64,000 bases of DNA from the NCBI RefSeq assembly GCF_000717245.1, contig NZ_JNYQ01000011.1, positions 186,001 through 250,000 of the forward strand, written 5' to 3'. Positions 62,901 to 63,955 of the stretch are shown piece after piece; position 1 is the stretch's first letter, and the number at the start of each line of letters is the position of its first letter. The translations under genes and the position numbers were made by a program. Below the pieces are notes generated by a model that saw only the letters and a program-made list of their open reading frames with translations, ran no database searches and was not told where the DNA came from. This DNA comes from Kitasatospora papulosa (lineage in GTDB: Bacteria > Actinomycetota > Actinomycetes > Streptomycetales > Streptomycetaceae).

Positions 62901-63105
62901 TGCCTCGCCCTTCCCCGACCAGGAGGAAGTGCTGTTCCCCGGGGGCATCGACCGCCGGTACATCCGCGGCGCGCAGCCGATGGAGTACGGCATGCCGCTC
63001 GGACCGTACGTCGCCAACCCGCACTTCGCGCCCTCCGCACCGTCCGACGCCGCAGCGAAGGCCGACGGACCGGGGGCGGCCGACGTCGGCGGTGCGCGTG
63101 GGTGA
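32362..63105 (+). CDS. Giant multi-domain polymorphic toxin of T7SS type (10,247-aa frame, C-terminal part of the gene)
   Basis: A single frame of 30.7 kb has no stop. From GTG 32362 it encodes an OTU-like protease (residues 1-210), a beta-rich region (about 300-2160), two degenerate OTU copies (about 2190-2640), and two long related units (about 2770-3660 and 4135-5070) separated by a zincin-like domain. A helical module (about 5150-5480) follows, then four HG...C domains (H/C at 5902/5948, 7387/7434, 8516/8563, 9377/9424), four OmpA-like modules and a C-terminal ADP-ribosyltransferase (about 10080-10215). Acidic Ser/Asp/Glu linkers separate the parts. The architecture resembles very long Streptomyces T7SS proteins annotated with a 'lonely Cys domain' (recalled, not searched). 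There is no ribosome binding site at 32362, and the frame is open upstream to about 32221, so expression probably depends on fusion to the 26258 gene through the C-run. No immunity gene is recognised next to it. Confidence 0.88.
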   Translation: MDVPGDGNCLFRAVLDSARGRDVPPAWAARNIAGLRGLVRDRVAGSELGTVADALVPDPVFSVVDDLRTRALAGVTDPGEHRRITDAWNRVAQAVVTDGDAAQWRQILADSDYPQLAHVAPTPADARRLGGRGLLAAAAERPGLWSSPFADLLPDALAHTLGLDLRLVRPDPHTTGAVLVTELHPGGTGGTLHLAYNGSDHYDALVPVAPEPVSEPETGTGPKSDPGAKPGPETESEPDPAPGTESEPDPVAPPVPPLTSQPDGSDPFGEWLRSMAGLTGPDDAETPDRGDPVPLETQLERHRPARLLTGDDVRPPGPAPRTVTFEDGSRLPGVLIRPGADPRDTAPPGAPKGASTGLLAGPGTLTLRSPQLVAREILDKLPASTRAHFDEAELLRLLTYHPSAFTAPRGARIVGREKSGVGLEMTVEAVPYHRWERFSDVGGATVRVDTMRRGQAGTGGGRSVGVGRRIAGGVGMGPPLNWLLKIGTSLGWSRRTDYTQGTTAYNQAEHRAHEGSHLHLDDVHYRVTVRRVTEAPKATRTDTAATGPAAGPRWQRTRVHTAEFGMRDGLTWRLPDDLTVPFTGPRRAPETLTFPDGVEPRMNDTTALHLTTPPEDIALALSGARPGSSAHRTLVSYVRPGRLLGLFGRLTGPVSGPELTQGSSQHPMGHLVVERSVPHRAVLVTESVKAEVRDLTQTTYQNQRGHVRETKFGFQVTAGPNHTLPGLETDVRLQGGPLVRADLGIGRGHYLGTDAARKVTGRVRNHPMALYQVERTLMVRRAGEPASAARPVRVVSLDWISTQDARRLAGWDSRTPGRTGPNPDAEPPVPWYLTRKDPVHLGGQVRAEGFRPQARTVTQPPTTTQQTPPPVTDEQTPATTQEQAPPKETPPKTGPQTPPPDQRQPAPQDGTAAPDPMRAFTDAVLDTLHRSYPSMFVPPLMLKHPKLARFWYGDGRLRTAWHNERQVREALNRPTLTQSLDELTTTGVPVTLTEDGKVRRGHHTLVLRASLTDRRFETTMSERSLRNAVIGNEVSGQGQQDSSTYSAGIEVGVSPRDHDKVPGPDLPAQAGNVSVGARHARTYQKATRNTVTVAHDHLTFQNGADLYSYQVELGATFEGHRRPRGWARLLTVGVLGAGVFVSKVEERPLFSRGTETVGRVELAVPAAHGSDRHAPADPPADGTTAAPTPAPAPQRLSTAEADQLLDGIRPLPRADSDGRRLVRQLLSAPHVVLSAEGGPQRQQLMQDTADRAAGGTWHVSAPGAPVRTALRRAMANLGVAGQLGQYLGPFGSRITGLTGAGPFRTHYLKAAVRGELDNLRVKSDPKPASLETTIANDHRVVGSTSTGSRTTLGVQGGYMPLQQLPGKEPVVGSYSSALQYAWGKGRGFSQALTRGRSTTVTFAGRMYLVVADATETVAVRDRWTAAIGTVGTRAGGRVSSAAGKVSERLGRGLAPRRAAAALQRIRDAVMFHLPMQDAIEAGLAPDGLGNTTPKNLGGGYRVPAFLRNRRFPTHPSGQLDASRAAQVLLPRLQKIGVPSHDREQVLQRLSPDFLRAHLHELTTEGMTLPVRYRAWTSPHLLPVGGSPGQVRFKLTPITTTVQRLRTGFELEDYRNISRDDADNTHQDRGADLTLSAGERAADNGVLIANPSLQGTAAKQRGSTRTETVGTTSMPNIATTQAHAEIVTGYTLTVTMTDAAGDPLAPRAVAQVGTLNEIAPASLLTPVGDGDDGAVTEQDVPAPDRSVRLLTAEQSRPDGIAAWRTSDDGASGPDPDILPFDDRIGSGILAVDMRGATGVHDALTLATARADGLGDTDLGSRHSGNVLASRVRMARHTPLTGLGTAPAQAQAEATSQGGLTAGFREALGEGGSQLPAQSSARLLGQSHTADSRLYAKMHRRGARLLAVENKPRMEAMQRAKTSDALEAGITDNVEGVAGTAPLAGNSNAGVTNPGGAVPIGGSNDGTALKGATDTTLGTHVKVVTDRSMLFAVPVTWLAVAEVDHRITDSRPFRALGAARRGPRAAEAETTALIWLREDIARDYGLLDDSSFPAEASAAWDDMAKAAADLATAEKEYYDARARAREAWLSLSPAERSTLGDPPLTTALPRESAQSPAVVTWQAARDDARLWEGRMGTAAADHHRLHLAASRLTSHHQGSTSVPVVDAPQEYTAPGWRSEAPEPYAITDATDSAPRTLTSPDGATVREVHDVPHDGASFFHALLAVAEARGQLPRLLGGDLAARFAESPGDPAVGAEAIRAARDRLAWALGEDGNQDLLDALALDTADTFTQAELDGAGVVLTPEQQAEFDAFGRLPLTFWPTPDQRVALATAALSRPFTSEPSGTGPTGAQAPPERRAGDHGGADLLPALAARVLGTPLTVVTGEGRDQLFLPHGTDPAAVDPAADPVLLSTGGFFHAALPPGSPAPSTGALPAPTSAGTSGTDTTAGDPPAHRSHTTAPWLPPADSSGPRYRLARDGVLTAPDGATYTQGTPTGRGNGFFGALSTALRDAAGLPGTDRQVAARLRMRSDMVPTRLMRLAGLPGDPAERDTLFAPPPLVPRSGDPTPSKDALEGRLRRHLAEAPWGPGADRAVAEWAAGATGATVTLVEENGTAHTYPGPAGDSGPHIRLRRRGGDFVPLVRRTAATGTGTGATPKKGPKTDGTTRPTTTAPGTSPSVVPPVVTHEPPVPPPPREPAPDPLSPPPAPEGTPGLRDAEEAYELDTLSGRPGPSRSDAEALAQFRFTDDTSESESESESESESDSDSEDGTTGSTHEAWLDSLFGPAVREDYSPEMLVGTALSLRELARRAPQPATGTRDPLHDLTRRVLNLGPGVAVTDQHLLLLGSLALDASPAQLADERALASYLRRHDAALDPGAALVSQDATVRNWTGTGDQVPPLDSYAVEGDDGRTSAWPAPWSEPYVVLAQDSEDSVLLNTPRGTLALDDPGEFARLLARDPARPAGADIVLAFPHQDIEVLARHVADLTGSRVWYSEHAPRPSTDWRTGTERITLGPVGDDVGRVWTSVRPDRDADGSGDFDELIGLYEDDSDQADGIAARRPDPLTTTDYGVVDDSGEGVLFRRPGGIRGRWQTPRALSGTEDAPEIAMSVQEYSDTLVSDRPALRISPDRTLAVENGAYGQQVFATEQAVANASVKLARAGLAVRLRADQDLSIILPTPDGGSRRLFRVVPVFLTGSGESTEEICRDFADMLADGARTSHMVFRGPGGGPAVTAPVNASDGAEVTGTHQLADSLSHVADGDIPAESADPAWAASLARRDDRPTGGDGGPLPGRAYGSALSLDQADDPRRDALSDAARRIGVNEHAWADIGEGYVVQSVAAAGAQGQPSLEQNFAKPQTAAGGAHFGYHFATVVLASEDGSHQISLENHARSSVRNHRHRRAVRANLDALSVDEMRENAAFLRQEIEGRQEAGNDEHLAELRGHLDLTLAMIRAAQARAEMLAAPDGSPERAAAERTLEAATRAAATRVGQLEAVIPGKRQWYMRMYAQRPGESAHDTNAELLSDQPSAEANPFTAVVLRGQLALPVSVTFAKDAHQTPESAKHPVRHLAKVVARAGLWNAANGLPLPDVTISGTRGGRLFGRDLTRTRAEAVAASFRQELADALAAHQEGALQPHLTADDFTVEPVAVRGRRPSTGDAATTTVDITVDDHRGGPREVATRGLRTRLPGGSRDDDADPVAEQWPIGRTVTIGRPRYGVDPRFIVSAADVPAAPSAGVPADTGKGKGPAAQDTDDATAPAGPRPNRWFTYTRDAESRLEPFRYEVADTGHIRLPGGEEVPPTGWVRFGHDFVHATGLILRGDSGWIGRVDNMDTLSLFMADMDQEPTPHRVVADDSALYLVPEADDVSALRIPLRETADATPPGPPPSEPPRARLDDRPRVVVRSAFDVRRFTHAGETVTDLTVRLALRPGDGEADTDAVLARVLQGVEEFYNRPGHKLPDGDRLHVTVEPVRPDENPHLTVDLVGRDQRMNQRAWWADADPAEFAHELAHQLFLRDETRDASNPGRLHAPGSLLGPFREQAPDGLAQTGLRPRHLQLWAAVAGNIDVHTSPEGTSWDDARTGAPAESREPVWVDPVSLPDASPQSGPDGAVPPPLPPGRDLSPLAEESEDSDSDSDDEAADPGWLDTVFGPHRGNIPRARLRETSEALLDLVREEAAAHPTSRELRHGLNRVTRQVLHMAAGARPGPADFLLLGSLALDASSDDLASTEQLALYFLERQIETGRGAMDEGTLLRDDDGTVVGRDFTGRGLPAPEPASYAVRGRGRVIPRPAPWRNPYMVVARAAGHAVEVTMPGRTFRVDSADELAMLISYDSRRPRGADIVLALPPEYAVTVALLVTGTTGRRVWYPEAPVDVATHPTAGTRHLMLDLNDGNTGAGWASSDPAEGDGLPGARDFDSDTDGDQAPDSDDDGSSTEGDAEFDRLADRAVIERQIEGLRPRPLTTRDYGVIDKRGTGVLFTRPLPTAVGEVRAGTGSDALVLPRQDQEAVPMAGRPSLHISEDRTLAMPAGDADTTGRGRQVYATRAAVARSSARLTAAGAGVRLKVDESAGVLLPKEDGSYGEPLYRVEPEFLTASGDSEHAFTRSFAQMVAGSTNAPLSHIAFRGPTGAVVSTAPVNGQHSREVTGTHHLAQALTEIAEGSRPATEVTPRWAARQAGRDMRYTGGVVGAPTPGERYGRALSYEPDNALRTPLASAARRIGVNEFAWAGVGEGYLIQSVSTTNDGGAQLFTHNHAKPGDRVGPHAPYHFAQVVLESENGTHQITLENETHSRTVISPEVLDDVIDENLDRYGEHQLLQLARGAERHVAEARERGADRSETAGPEGFARVARALAAVLDAEQLPPFFDEDRPEHALALAEVERARSRAREAILDAAPVMDDKDLWSFRAYSKRPGESAHEVNAALLSDAPPAVANPLTTVVLHGHAPRWHQQAIHFDEGDHGVPADADGTIDGLAQSLARAGLWNRAHGLPLPRITLTGHGNRSQASGQDRADAVARALAARLGQILTTLQADTDGPRVGVRDFGLTKAAKRVRRATDPAQGRVVTIEIDDQRLVPPGSSQPSGTTTPVRESAASERPAPDRTSGSPVTGQETGESPSAGPEETAESLTVPTPERGRSRSRGRSPVPSPERRNSDAPPWVLARIRYAEESAAFDRRLGEYLAEHEAVTAEFRKMASAAWAAARMRHPRALATFGDTSKFKAGVVGTSRDALQRVLRSGNLRELVAFLYEGISENLVPEMLGGVEEQHPEIAAERPSRRQREAYAEYMRRAIEIQQSAMTLEEKEAAVRELPRPVADPPHPDTARPPLSAAERRIAVDEAGLTWMPATAVYDLAMSADFQGRSEDSGGLVATGTAGSTYRFVLHAARMRDQWGLDLDLGLIRAGMLAISLTVGHHTAHEVMRGAQLALDGVPGHDPALDYTDNWGRYWNVHPLGERELRENVARDGLFPDEHAQALLDELEPKPVGGVVRQDGAHTRATLPHRPVHTRPVASQPNHPAPQMPDAPAPYQGTAAAPPQVSPDDAERHREAILDALYGLGALNGVDRGRAAEGLERLDRLREADPELRGGFLDLDALVRRTLLLDPSDMVTAAARGALMRLVTDPSTAGARTLSAVSAHYLVRRGAFHADFRLTDAQGRPRGWNWLGQALPADFDPGLTGRVSRAPDGTTGHSGPETAPWLPTPGDPDPYLVLLGGRPDGAVVRGVGGFARPVPPEVLHELMALDRGLTGRPGPLLLHVARSGAASLDLPRGLADRLGREVWATTGRSAIGRLPGAPDRSVVLLLDEEKQAPRGQWFSNTPATQPTSSSDAVDGEISSLSVAHHGNRSTGYISMDLADSDDGGWSRTLTHSRLGTVTSYTFQRTSYDVTQPTAPVPWVELNLPTPYFPNNHGLPGSVMWHTPQGERTDDGPQFARRLARRRSLASLAPEHPVVLLVCYAAAPPGIGEMHGQHIDGPLPFTPDPLADVAVGQHTANETGRTVFATTLMNAAVQSRNGAQEAYLSLHTDARGRAYPWSMFRPEPTGAALEQRARDAGLHHGPGPVPEAVQERTLRLVRALRQIFGPTVDDAPDHPVLLRGIGALDLMREADPYLDRDGARTFTLDLYEQLLTGYHTGGPATGPAPQFTPDAHRSLLTEAARRQDTGPLEPLTRWIALPHLVHMLTDLASTPRREDIARDVLGLDVSAPVGEAEWSRLVWASFKVALVTGQTDPGAFAAAVLHLPAPDPTRFGEAVLVARRAAAAGRDPRQLSEIAAHHLEQQGALDPDRLLTDDDGTAWGRALDGVSRPQGTFDPSVVTLLGYAPDGTLVPVGTEPAPWAADPHRPRPFVYVADGDADGLRMQGPVPPGEFGELVFRDPELLSEDGYAEVIAVVPHGRPSGARPVEGSVPGEGARNSARNWWSTHSATTLHHDPATGTYTVAVLPDPDGRPATAGTWGRITSAEGDGPGATGMAVATNAKHPRTEGRTSAADGDRATAGTGTPELDAARVAHARARSTFAEAAAGAATAERAGGDGTERADAWAEADAARRLLEDAEARLWALGVAPDARDAGPDEAADGEAAAPVVPRNDGERLWIAGQLTEGDLPPGTAGPAGDEAFGPREREAAGITLSVGQRTEMMLRGDDRLPAAALSPLDLMRVRMARDGAWSDAMDTAAAHASRRLWAQAYADFAATAPEDTGGSGTDRAWAAAVSLVLPAEPHAVLDDSRYAGEDFRDAVRRVAGHLLGAWTGTGAAPVSAVELADTLRSGLGLRPRWTAPATDTGADADNRTDAEATPAPAPVAQSGTDADMPDADMPDVDMTEPDEPVLDTGGLGDFDLSAWDGVDLDDFDFDFGDFDFGLLGTGDDLAAPDVDMADAEPTALDTDGPQQVFAVPTTAVPPRPLALLPRQSLVTYAPGETRPSADAQDDVERLALRVARAGLRNLRTRVPLPKIDIAGFGADARGAGTAQEREQAARQRGDQRARTAYDLFVRKLDDALRTLQTNLPAGRTRLTPKDFKITQRGRARLPGQGAITGLAETVSRADLGRQATIAVTSPGHAAAVEALDAARRDDPELRTGTFDVDAVARRVLHLAPSVLVDPEMRRDLYTTVGRALAAGRAGGLASLTAFSLEEQGVLAPDRTRHVTVGGTRVAGLNWAGSDVVELDSMFIEGLRPDGSGGFESTGITDFAPWTWSETPYAVLADGRHDTVTVRLPDGTAQDLDAAEFAELVSADPALRALPADTPIVLAVPFAGDRYLDLPRTLADRTGRTVWVHSGQARRNPDPAGAGTIAVIRQDGLPHGSWFPVRPGLAPDTDDGAPDWHRDVLTQPVVSALTGEQIGRSLHTPGELAGTREHNFSRLDQMTLYVHYDPATGTYSAKLPLDDPGPKDKAYHLAGHGLPGRLVLPLADGGSRTADRHEAGEWLRRRKSLSSRPADHWLDMVVCYSSTPQDGTTQDLSQAGHSFAVPFAADPLADDALSLGQHLANETRRTVRLSYALQGAFTYQDDPVRVLFTDASGRQWWWETRRPEPDEAELDRLAELAGFEGDASPQSRAALLRLVRAMRLLLGQDVEDADDFTTLIRGAAAVVNMWHADPDLGPTGPFSHDLLRRVIAAHPEAASGVDRDVTRRVLAAAAQAWQSGQSVPVSSFVDLPVLDSAARWLGDTAAVDTAAVTALKLSGPDEVDAAGRARMFWARVKAEETLLAAQDADALTTRVLHLDPAVEVDEALRDEALTLLTRGFAAGRNMADVEAAAAYDLETRGAFEHASAATTMGSALGDGRDWKDGAAVLLPGLDTFRVPSGVVAAPWAGQDASGKAKPVPYLVRASVDLQDGNDLHVTFDGATYQVRAAEFAELLASDPELRRKDLTTPVLLILDGLDGPAPGVADLVAQRLGRSVWWSPFPVELSGTDDAGVTVPTLVGSLMTLTSPTAADWREARPVDRGGVQEGRRPVDPPLPAAPPSGMPGDAAGDGPAAGTASADTDEVTTGAAAATASPGKARSSAGDPMQGVETDSDAMEGVEPTSASVTTTPVHTAPAAPPPPALPTRSLVAYAHGITTPSAEGTETLRLLASQVAAAGLRNQRAGASLPRVAVTGYGADARRDEQAAAARRRAQTARTLFRRLLAGALDDLQQDLPAGGPRLTVEDFTVGARSMARPPEDWVGTGPLDGVTRAELGRQATIGITQPPDAAAMQTLENLRRRDRSLRDRPLDVDALARRVLHLDPGAGVGPDRAAELFALVQRATAAGAATSLAALGAFHLAELGVRAPGRARHFTVQGRRVPGLNWDDDAVAELDTASGDVLEDNPSGTYDILDTVRTPWPQGVTPYVVAAAGAHDRVEVRLPDGSTRELDVDEFVELVAADVAGETLAQGTPLVLAIPFAADAYLDLPRKLADRTGRTVWAHSGEVTLSSAPGAASTIDIVRRPGVPQGDWIASVPGLAPDPDDDAPAWHREVVTRPIVSSLTGKQIGRASHHPAEYAEHFEQEGRHFDRMTTFVHHYPATGGTSQEHDLPRPGPEDTAYRLDIHGEPGVLQLAMRDGGVRLVDEREAGPWLKRRKSLASLPEDHWIDMVVCWSGAPKGSAVPAPDTVSDAFPGPFVPDPLRDVSMGQHLANSTGRTVRLAYSSQGARSAGGRYMRTLYADAQGRHRAWDLFRPEPSGPALDGLAEAAGYRAGGGPVTDEARERTLRLVRALRLTFGHEVDDAPDFGDLLRGAAAVDHMWSSDSDFDAAGPFTLDLLRRVTEAHAGGSAAVDQQATRRALTAAAEQWSLWPGDVLVGFVDLPAVEAAAQWMRDGDPVDEASTALDIDPDEVGVTERSRIFWARVKAEETLLDTDPDQHEFIAQVLHLPPGARTGRAEREEALDLVTRAFAVGRDASDPDAAAAYALEESGAYTTTGLRTVQDGAHGGGRDFTGVPMPSDVDLAQFRTPAGVLDAPWKQGTDTPVPYLVRVAPDPHDPDLLRLSYDGETSSVPTREFAEMLANDLRLMRRELTTPVVLAFSGPPADAGDVAHRLAQRLGRSVWWTDFPADLSAAGGSGQPVLDLRDSAVAGSVPTADVWHETRPVRYTSAGDAPRTLPAPVPRSTGRGARRPALSESPSTDSLRSVGAVDAASDPLLAEATLLTDAQGAPRGRDWTGTGVGRVDPARIRLQEQRGGELRTVSEGASPWGEAAYVVAAEAGYDEALFADGRELGPQALADLLAADPVLASLPRDVPVVLVSPYAGAQYGPLARAAAERLGRRVWAPSGDGRVTGAEGDPGATTTGPVASVPSLVDSDPDDAYGDWVPFDPPSDGATRAEDREWVTVDGVRFRDSDVETRPLVGADHRFEGRESMPDDGRRRLRERRLRLYRGMRERTHVVRVGDAFHTVGAEETAPDPEASVYTFHAHGVPGGLKLAGKDGRVLLLGAEDGGRYIGGLPEVVARAAGDALHVASCYGAVAGDPLRSQSLIRPAPLVEDPLEEVALAQHAANHSGRTTTAATGRTGYNDSVRLLAATPEGTLARMETFLPEPVGATAELAEAAGLRPLPRPAGLPAWDDEAPRALRLTRALRLVFGNDVEADRGVPGGRYERLLRGIGALETLRANDPALSGYTPLRMELWQLLVPAPDEGAAPGPADFEAVLDRALAAPGDAALTDVWDVPALRAASGRLTDGGDGAVRPVLRMPTGPLTRRAYARALWAMTGAARLLDAASPAEREERGRAVLHLPAGTAWDAAAEARLRELTEQAFAAGRTSGHPDELAVFHLETMGAFAEGSRMRAPGGPLQGRDWGPAPTPGGPELQRPFTAPDAGSPDSAPWAQEGAVAPYFVSAETNTAGAVVLHLTGGTVQVGVREFYALLESDPELPLIGRHRPVVLLVPGLGSGELRDQQHFSLTNDRTVWSHDDAPAVTEDGATPPEAPSPGVWRRTVPQLPSAGPSATDVVRNPEWNASPATDPDAGAAAAGPAGPYSVDGRFDERFAETLEAFPVASATDRHTVWGYGQEDAEFHVFVAEIPSLGLRGEYTSDGPSAGGVTDMAGRVYSDGPAWDWYLPGRGLVASSRLLTEPHTGTEDGPPPVPVVWPATGPVSSAPPVDPATVAADPAALAGSKLPDALWRDHDGPLFRFSPDGPERVFGVGLRAYGPDMVHLLDHVYGGSSLVPTTVFASTTANRHYVRDSARANPMGAHALYHRYRWRYDIQVPGGIDVNATLGLASPFPDQEEVLFPGGIDRRYIRGAQPMEYGMPLGPYVANPHFAPSAPSDAAAKADGPGAADVGGARG
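38940..39610 (+). other. Degenerate OTU-like domain 2
   Basis: VPHDGASFFHALL matches the OTU nucleophile motif but the Cys is Ser (S2215). A His is retained near the end (FFHAALPPG). Probably catalytically weak or inactive. Confidence 0.6.
39768..40280 (+). other. Degenerate OTU-like domain 3
   Basis: TGRGNGFFGALST replaces the DGNC motif by RGNG (G2497 in place of Cys), and the final His position reads DFVPL. Dead copy of the OTU fold. Confidence 0.55.
40596..40662 (+). repeat. Ser-Glu/Ser-Asp repeat linker
   Basis: Alternating Ser and Glu/Asp codons give SESESESESESESDSDSED just before WLDSLFGP. A similar EDSDSDSDDE stretch at about 44738-44765 precedes the second unit (WLDTVFGP), so the linker marks unit boundaries. 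Confidence 0.75.
40680..43340 (+). other. Long repeat unit A, copy 1 (about 890 aa)
   Basis: Starts WLDSLFGP, then a RVLNLGPG helical segment, a PxPWSEPYVVLAQD segment, a HFATVVL...HQISLEN segment (about 42459) and RMYAQRPGESAHDTN (about 42856), ending with an OmpA-like module (43036-43320). Copy 2 at 44770-47560 shows the same order. Resembles papain-like toxin folds only loosely; no catalytic Cys is seen. Confidence 0.6.
44040..44490 (+). other. Zincin-like metalloprotease domain (HELAHQLFLRD)
   Basis: FAHELAHQLFLRDE gives H4002, E4003, H4006 and D4012 in the HExxHxxFxxD pattern, a metzincin-like zinc site in which the usual Gly is Phe. The preceding beta-rich region (RVVVRSAFDVRRF...) could be the N-terminal lobe. 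Substrate unknown. Confidence 0.65.
44770..47560 (+). other. Long repeat unit A, copy 2 (about 930 aa)
   Basis: Diverged copy of 40680-43340: WLDTVFGP, RQVLHMAAG, PAPWRNPYMVVA, HFAQVVL...HQITLEN (about 46650), FRAYSKRPGESAHEVN, and an OmpA-like module at 47248-47515. Confidence 0.6.
47800..48800 (+). other. Helical module of unknown function
   Basis: About 330 mostly helical residues (WVLARIRYAEESAAFDRRL... to LLDELEPKPVGGV) with one conspicuous GHHTAHEVMRGAQ and a DNWGRYWNVHPLGE tail. No family recognised. Appears once in the window. Confidence 0.5.
49840..50520 (+). other. HG...C domain 2 (caspase-like candidate)
   Basis: H5902 in NNHGLPGS and C5948 in VLLVCYAAAP, 46 residues apart, followed by GQHTANETGR. 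Predicted beta strands precede both residues. Confidence 0.65.
53030..53410 (+). other. OmpA-like module 3
   Basis: Pattern VTYAPGETRPS...helix...LPKIDIAGFGADA...helix..., like the OmpA/MotB peptidoglycan-binding fold (strand, helix, strand with G-x-G, helix). Module 4 at 56460-56850 is similar; modules 1 and 2 end the unit A copies. Confidence 0.55.
54290..54960 (+). other. HG...C domain 3 (caspase-like candidate)
   Basis: H7387 in LAGHGLPGRL and C7434 in MVVCYSSTP, 47 residues apart. GQHLANETRR follows. Confidence 0.65.
57680..58340 (+). other. HG...C domain 4 (caspase-like candidate)
   Basis: H8516 in LDIHGEPGVL and C8563 in MVVCWSGAP, 47 residues apart. GQHLANSTGR follows. Confidence 0.65.
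60230..60900 (+). other. HG...C domain 5 (caspase-like candidate)
   Basis: H9377 in FHAHGVPGGL and C9424 in VASCYGAVAG, 47 residues apart. AQHAANHSGR follows. Confidence 0.65.
62600..63012 (+). other. C-terminal ADP-ribosyltransferase domain (R-S-E type)
   Basis: R10092 in LFRFSPDG, ASTT at 10133-10136 (the STS-type strand) and FPDQEE with Q10187 and E10189 (QxE) match the three signature elements of pierisin/scabin-like mono-ADP-ribosyltransferases. The GGID repeats also fit this group. Target (DNA base or protein) unknown. Confidence 0.72.
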
Positions 63106-63172
63106 TGAGATGTCCCCGTGCCTTCCTCCGCGAGCCGGGCATCCGCGCGGCGCGACCGTATGGAGTGACCCC

Positions 63173-63955
63173 ATGCCGACCACCAGCGGACAGCCGGACG
63201 GCGCCCCCGGGCCGGCACCGGCCTCCGGTGCGGCACCCGGGCGCGCCGCGGGATCCGCCCCCGTGGCCGCGCCGCCGCCCGTCACCGTCGCGCGCGGCGA
63301 GCCGGACTTCCCCGTACCGCCCGAGGACATCGTCGCCGCGGCCCGTACCGCGCCCGACCACTGGCTGTCCGTGACCGACCGGCACTGGCTGGGCGCGAGC
63401 GACGACGAGCCCCCGCCCCCGTGGGCCGTGCTCGGCCGCTGGCGCAGCAACGCACGGGGCCGGATCGTCTCCTGGGAGGCCAACCCGGACTACCGGCCCT
63501 CGCCCGCCGCGCTCGGCTGGGCCCCGCCGGTGGACGACGCCGACGCCGCCCTGCATCTGGCCGCCACCGGATACGGTCCGGACGAGGACGTCGCCGAGGC
63601 GATCGCGGAAGCCGGCACCGTGGCCGTGTGCGTCGCCGAGGACGGGGAGCCGGCATGGACCCGGATACCCGGGGGCGCCCACGCGGTGCCCGTCTTCGCA
63701 CCGCCGCCGGGGGCGCCGGCGGACCGGATGCCGGCGCACGTGGTGATGACGCTTCCCGCTCTCCTCGACCGGCTGCCGTCCGGCCGTGACGTGCTCCTCC
63801 TCAGCCCGTCGGCCCCGGCCTCGCTGCTCCTCCCGGCGGGCGGACTGCGTGAGCTGTGGCAGCAGACGTCCGGTGCGTCCGTGGACCGGGTCCGGTCCAC
63901 CGGGCGCTCCCGCACCGATTCAGGTACCCCCAGCAAGCGAGGCCAAGATGAGTGA
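63173..63955 (+). CDS. Type VII secretion system-associated (SseB-like) protein, paralogue of the 5348 gene
   Basis: The product is 260 aa. The first 45 residues are Pro/Ala/Gly-rich. The core from VPPEDIVAAARTAPDHW through WAVLGRWRS, ANPDYRPS and ATGYG matches the protein at 5348 along its length. No export signal is seen. The ATG is 67 bases after the giant toxin stop, preceded by TATGGAGTGACCCC. Its stop TGA at 63953-63955 overlaps the ATG (63948) of the next gene by eight bases, again the same layout as at 6157. Position after the toxin would suit a dedicated partner or immunity function, but the sequence gives no direct evidence. Confidence 0.85.
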   Translation: MPTTSGQPDGAPGPAPASGAAPGRAAGSAPVAAPPPVTVARGEPDFPVPPEDIVAAARTAPDHWLSVTDRHWLGASDDEPPPPWAVLGRWRSNARGRIVSWEANPDYRPSPAALGWAPPVDDADAALHLAATGYGPDEDVAEAIAEAGTVAVCVAEDGEPAWTRIPGGAHAVPVFAPPPGAPADRMPAHVVMTLPALLDRLPSGRDVLLLSPSAPASLLLPAGGLRELWQQTSGASVDRVRSTGRSRTDSGTPSKRGQDE

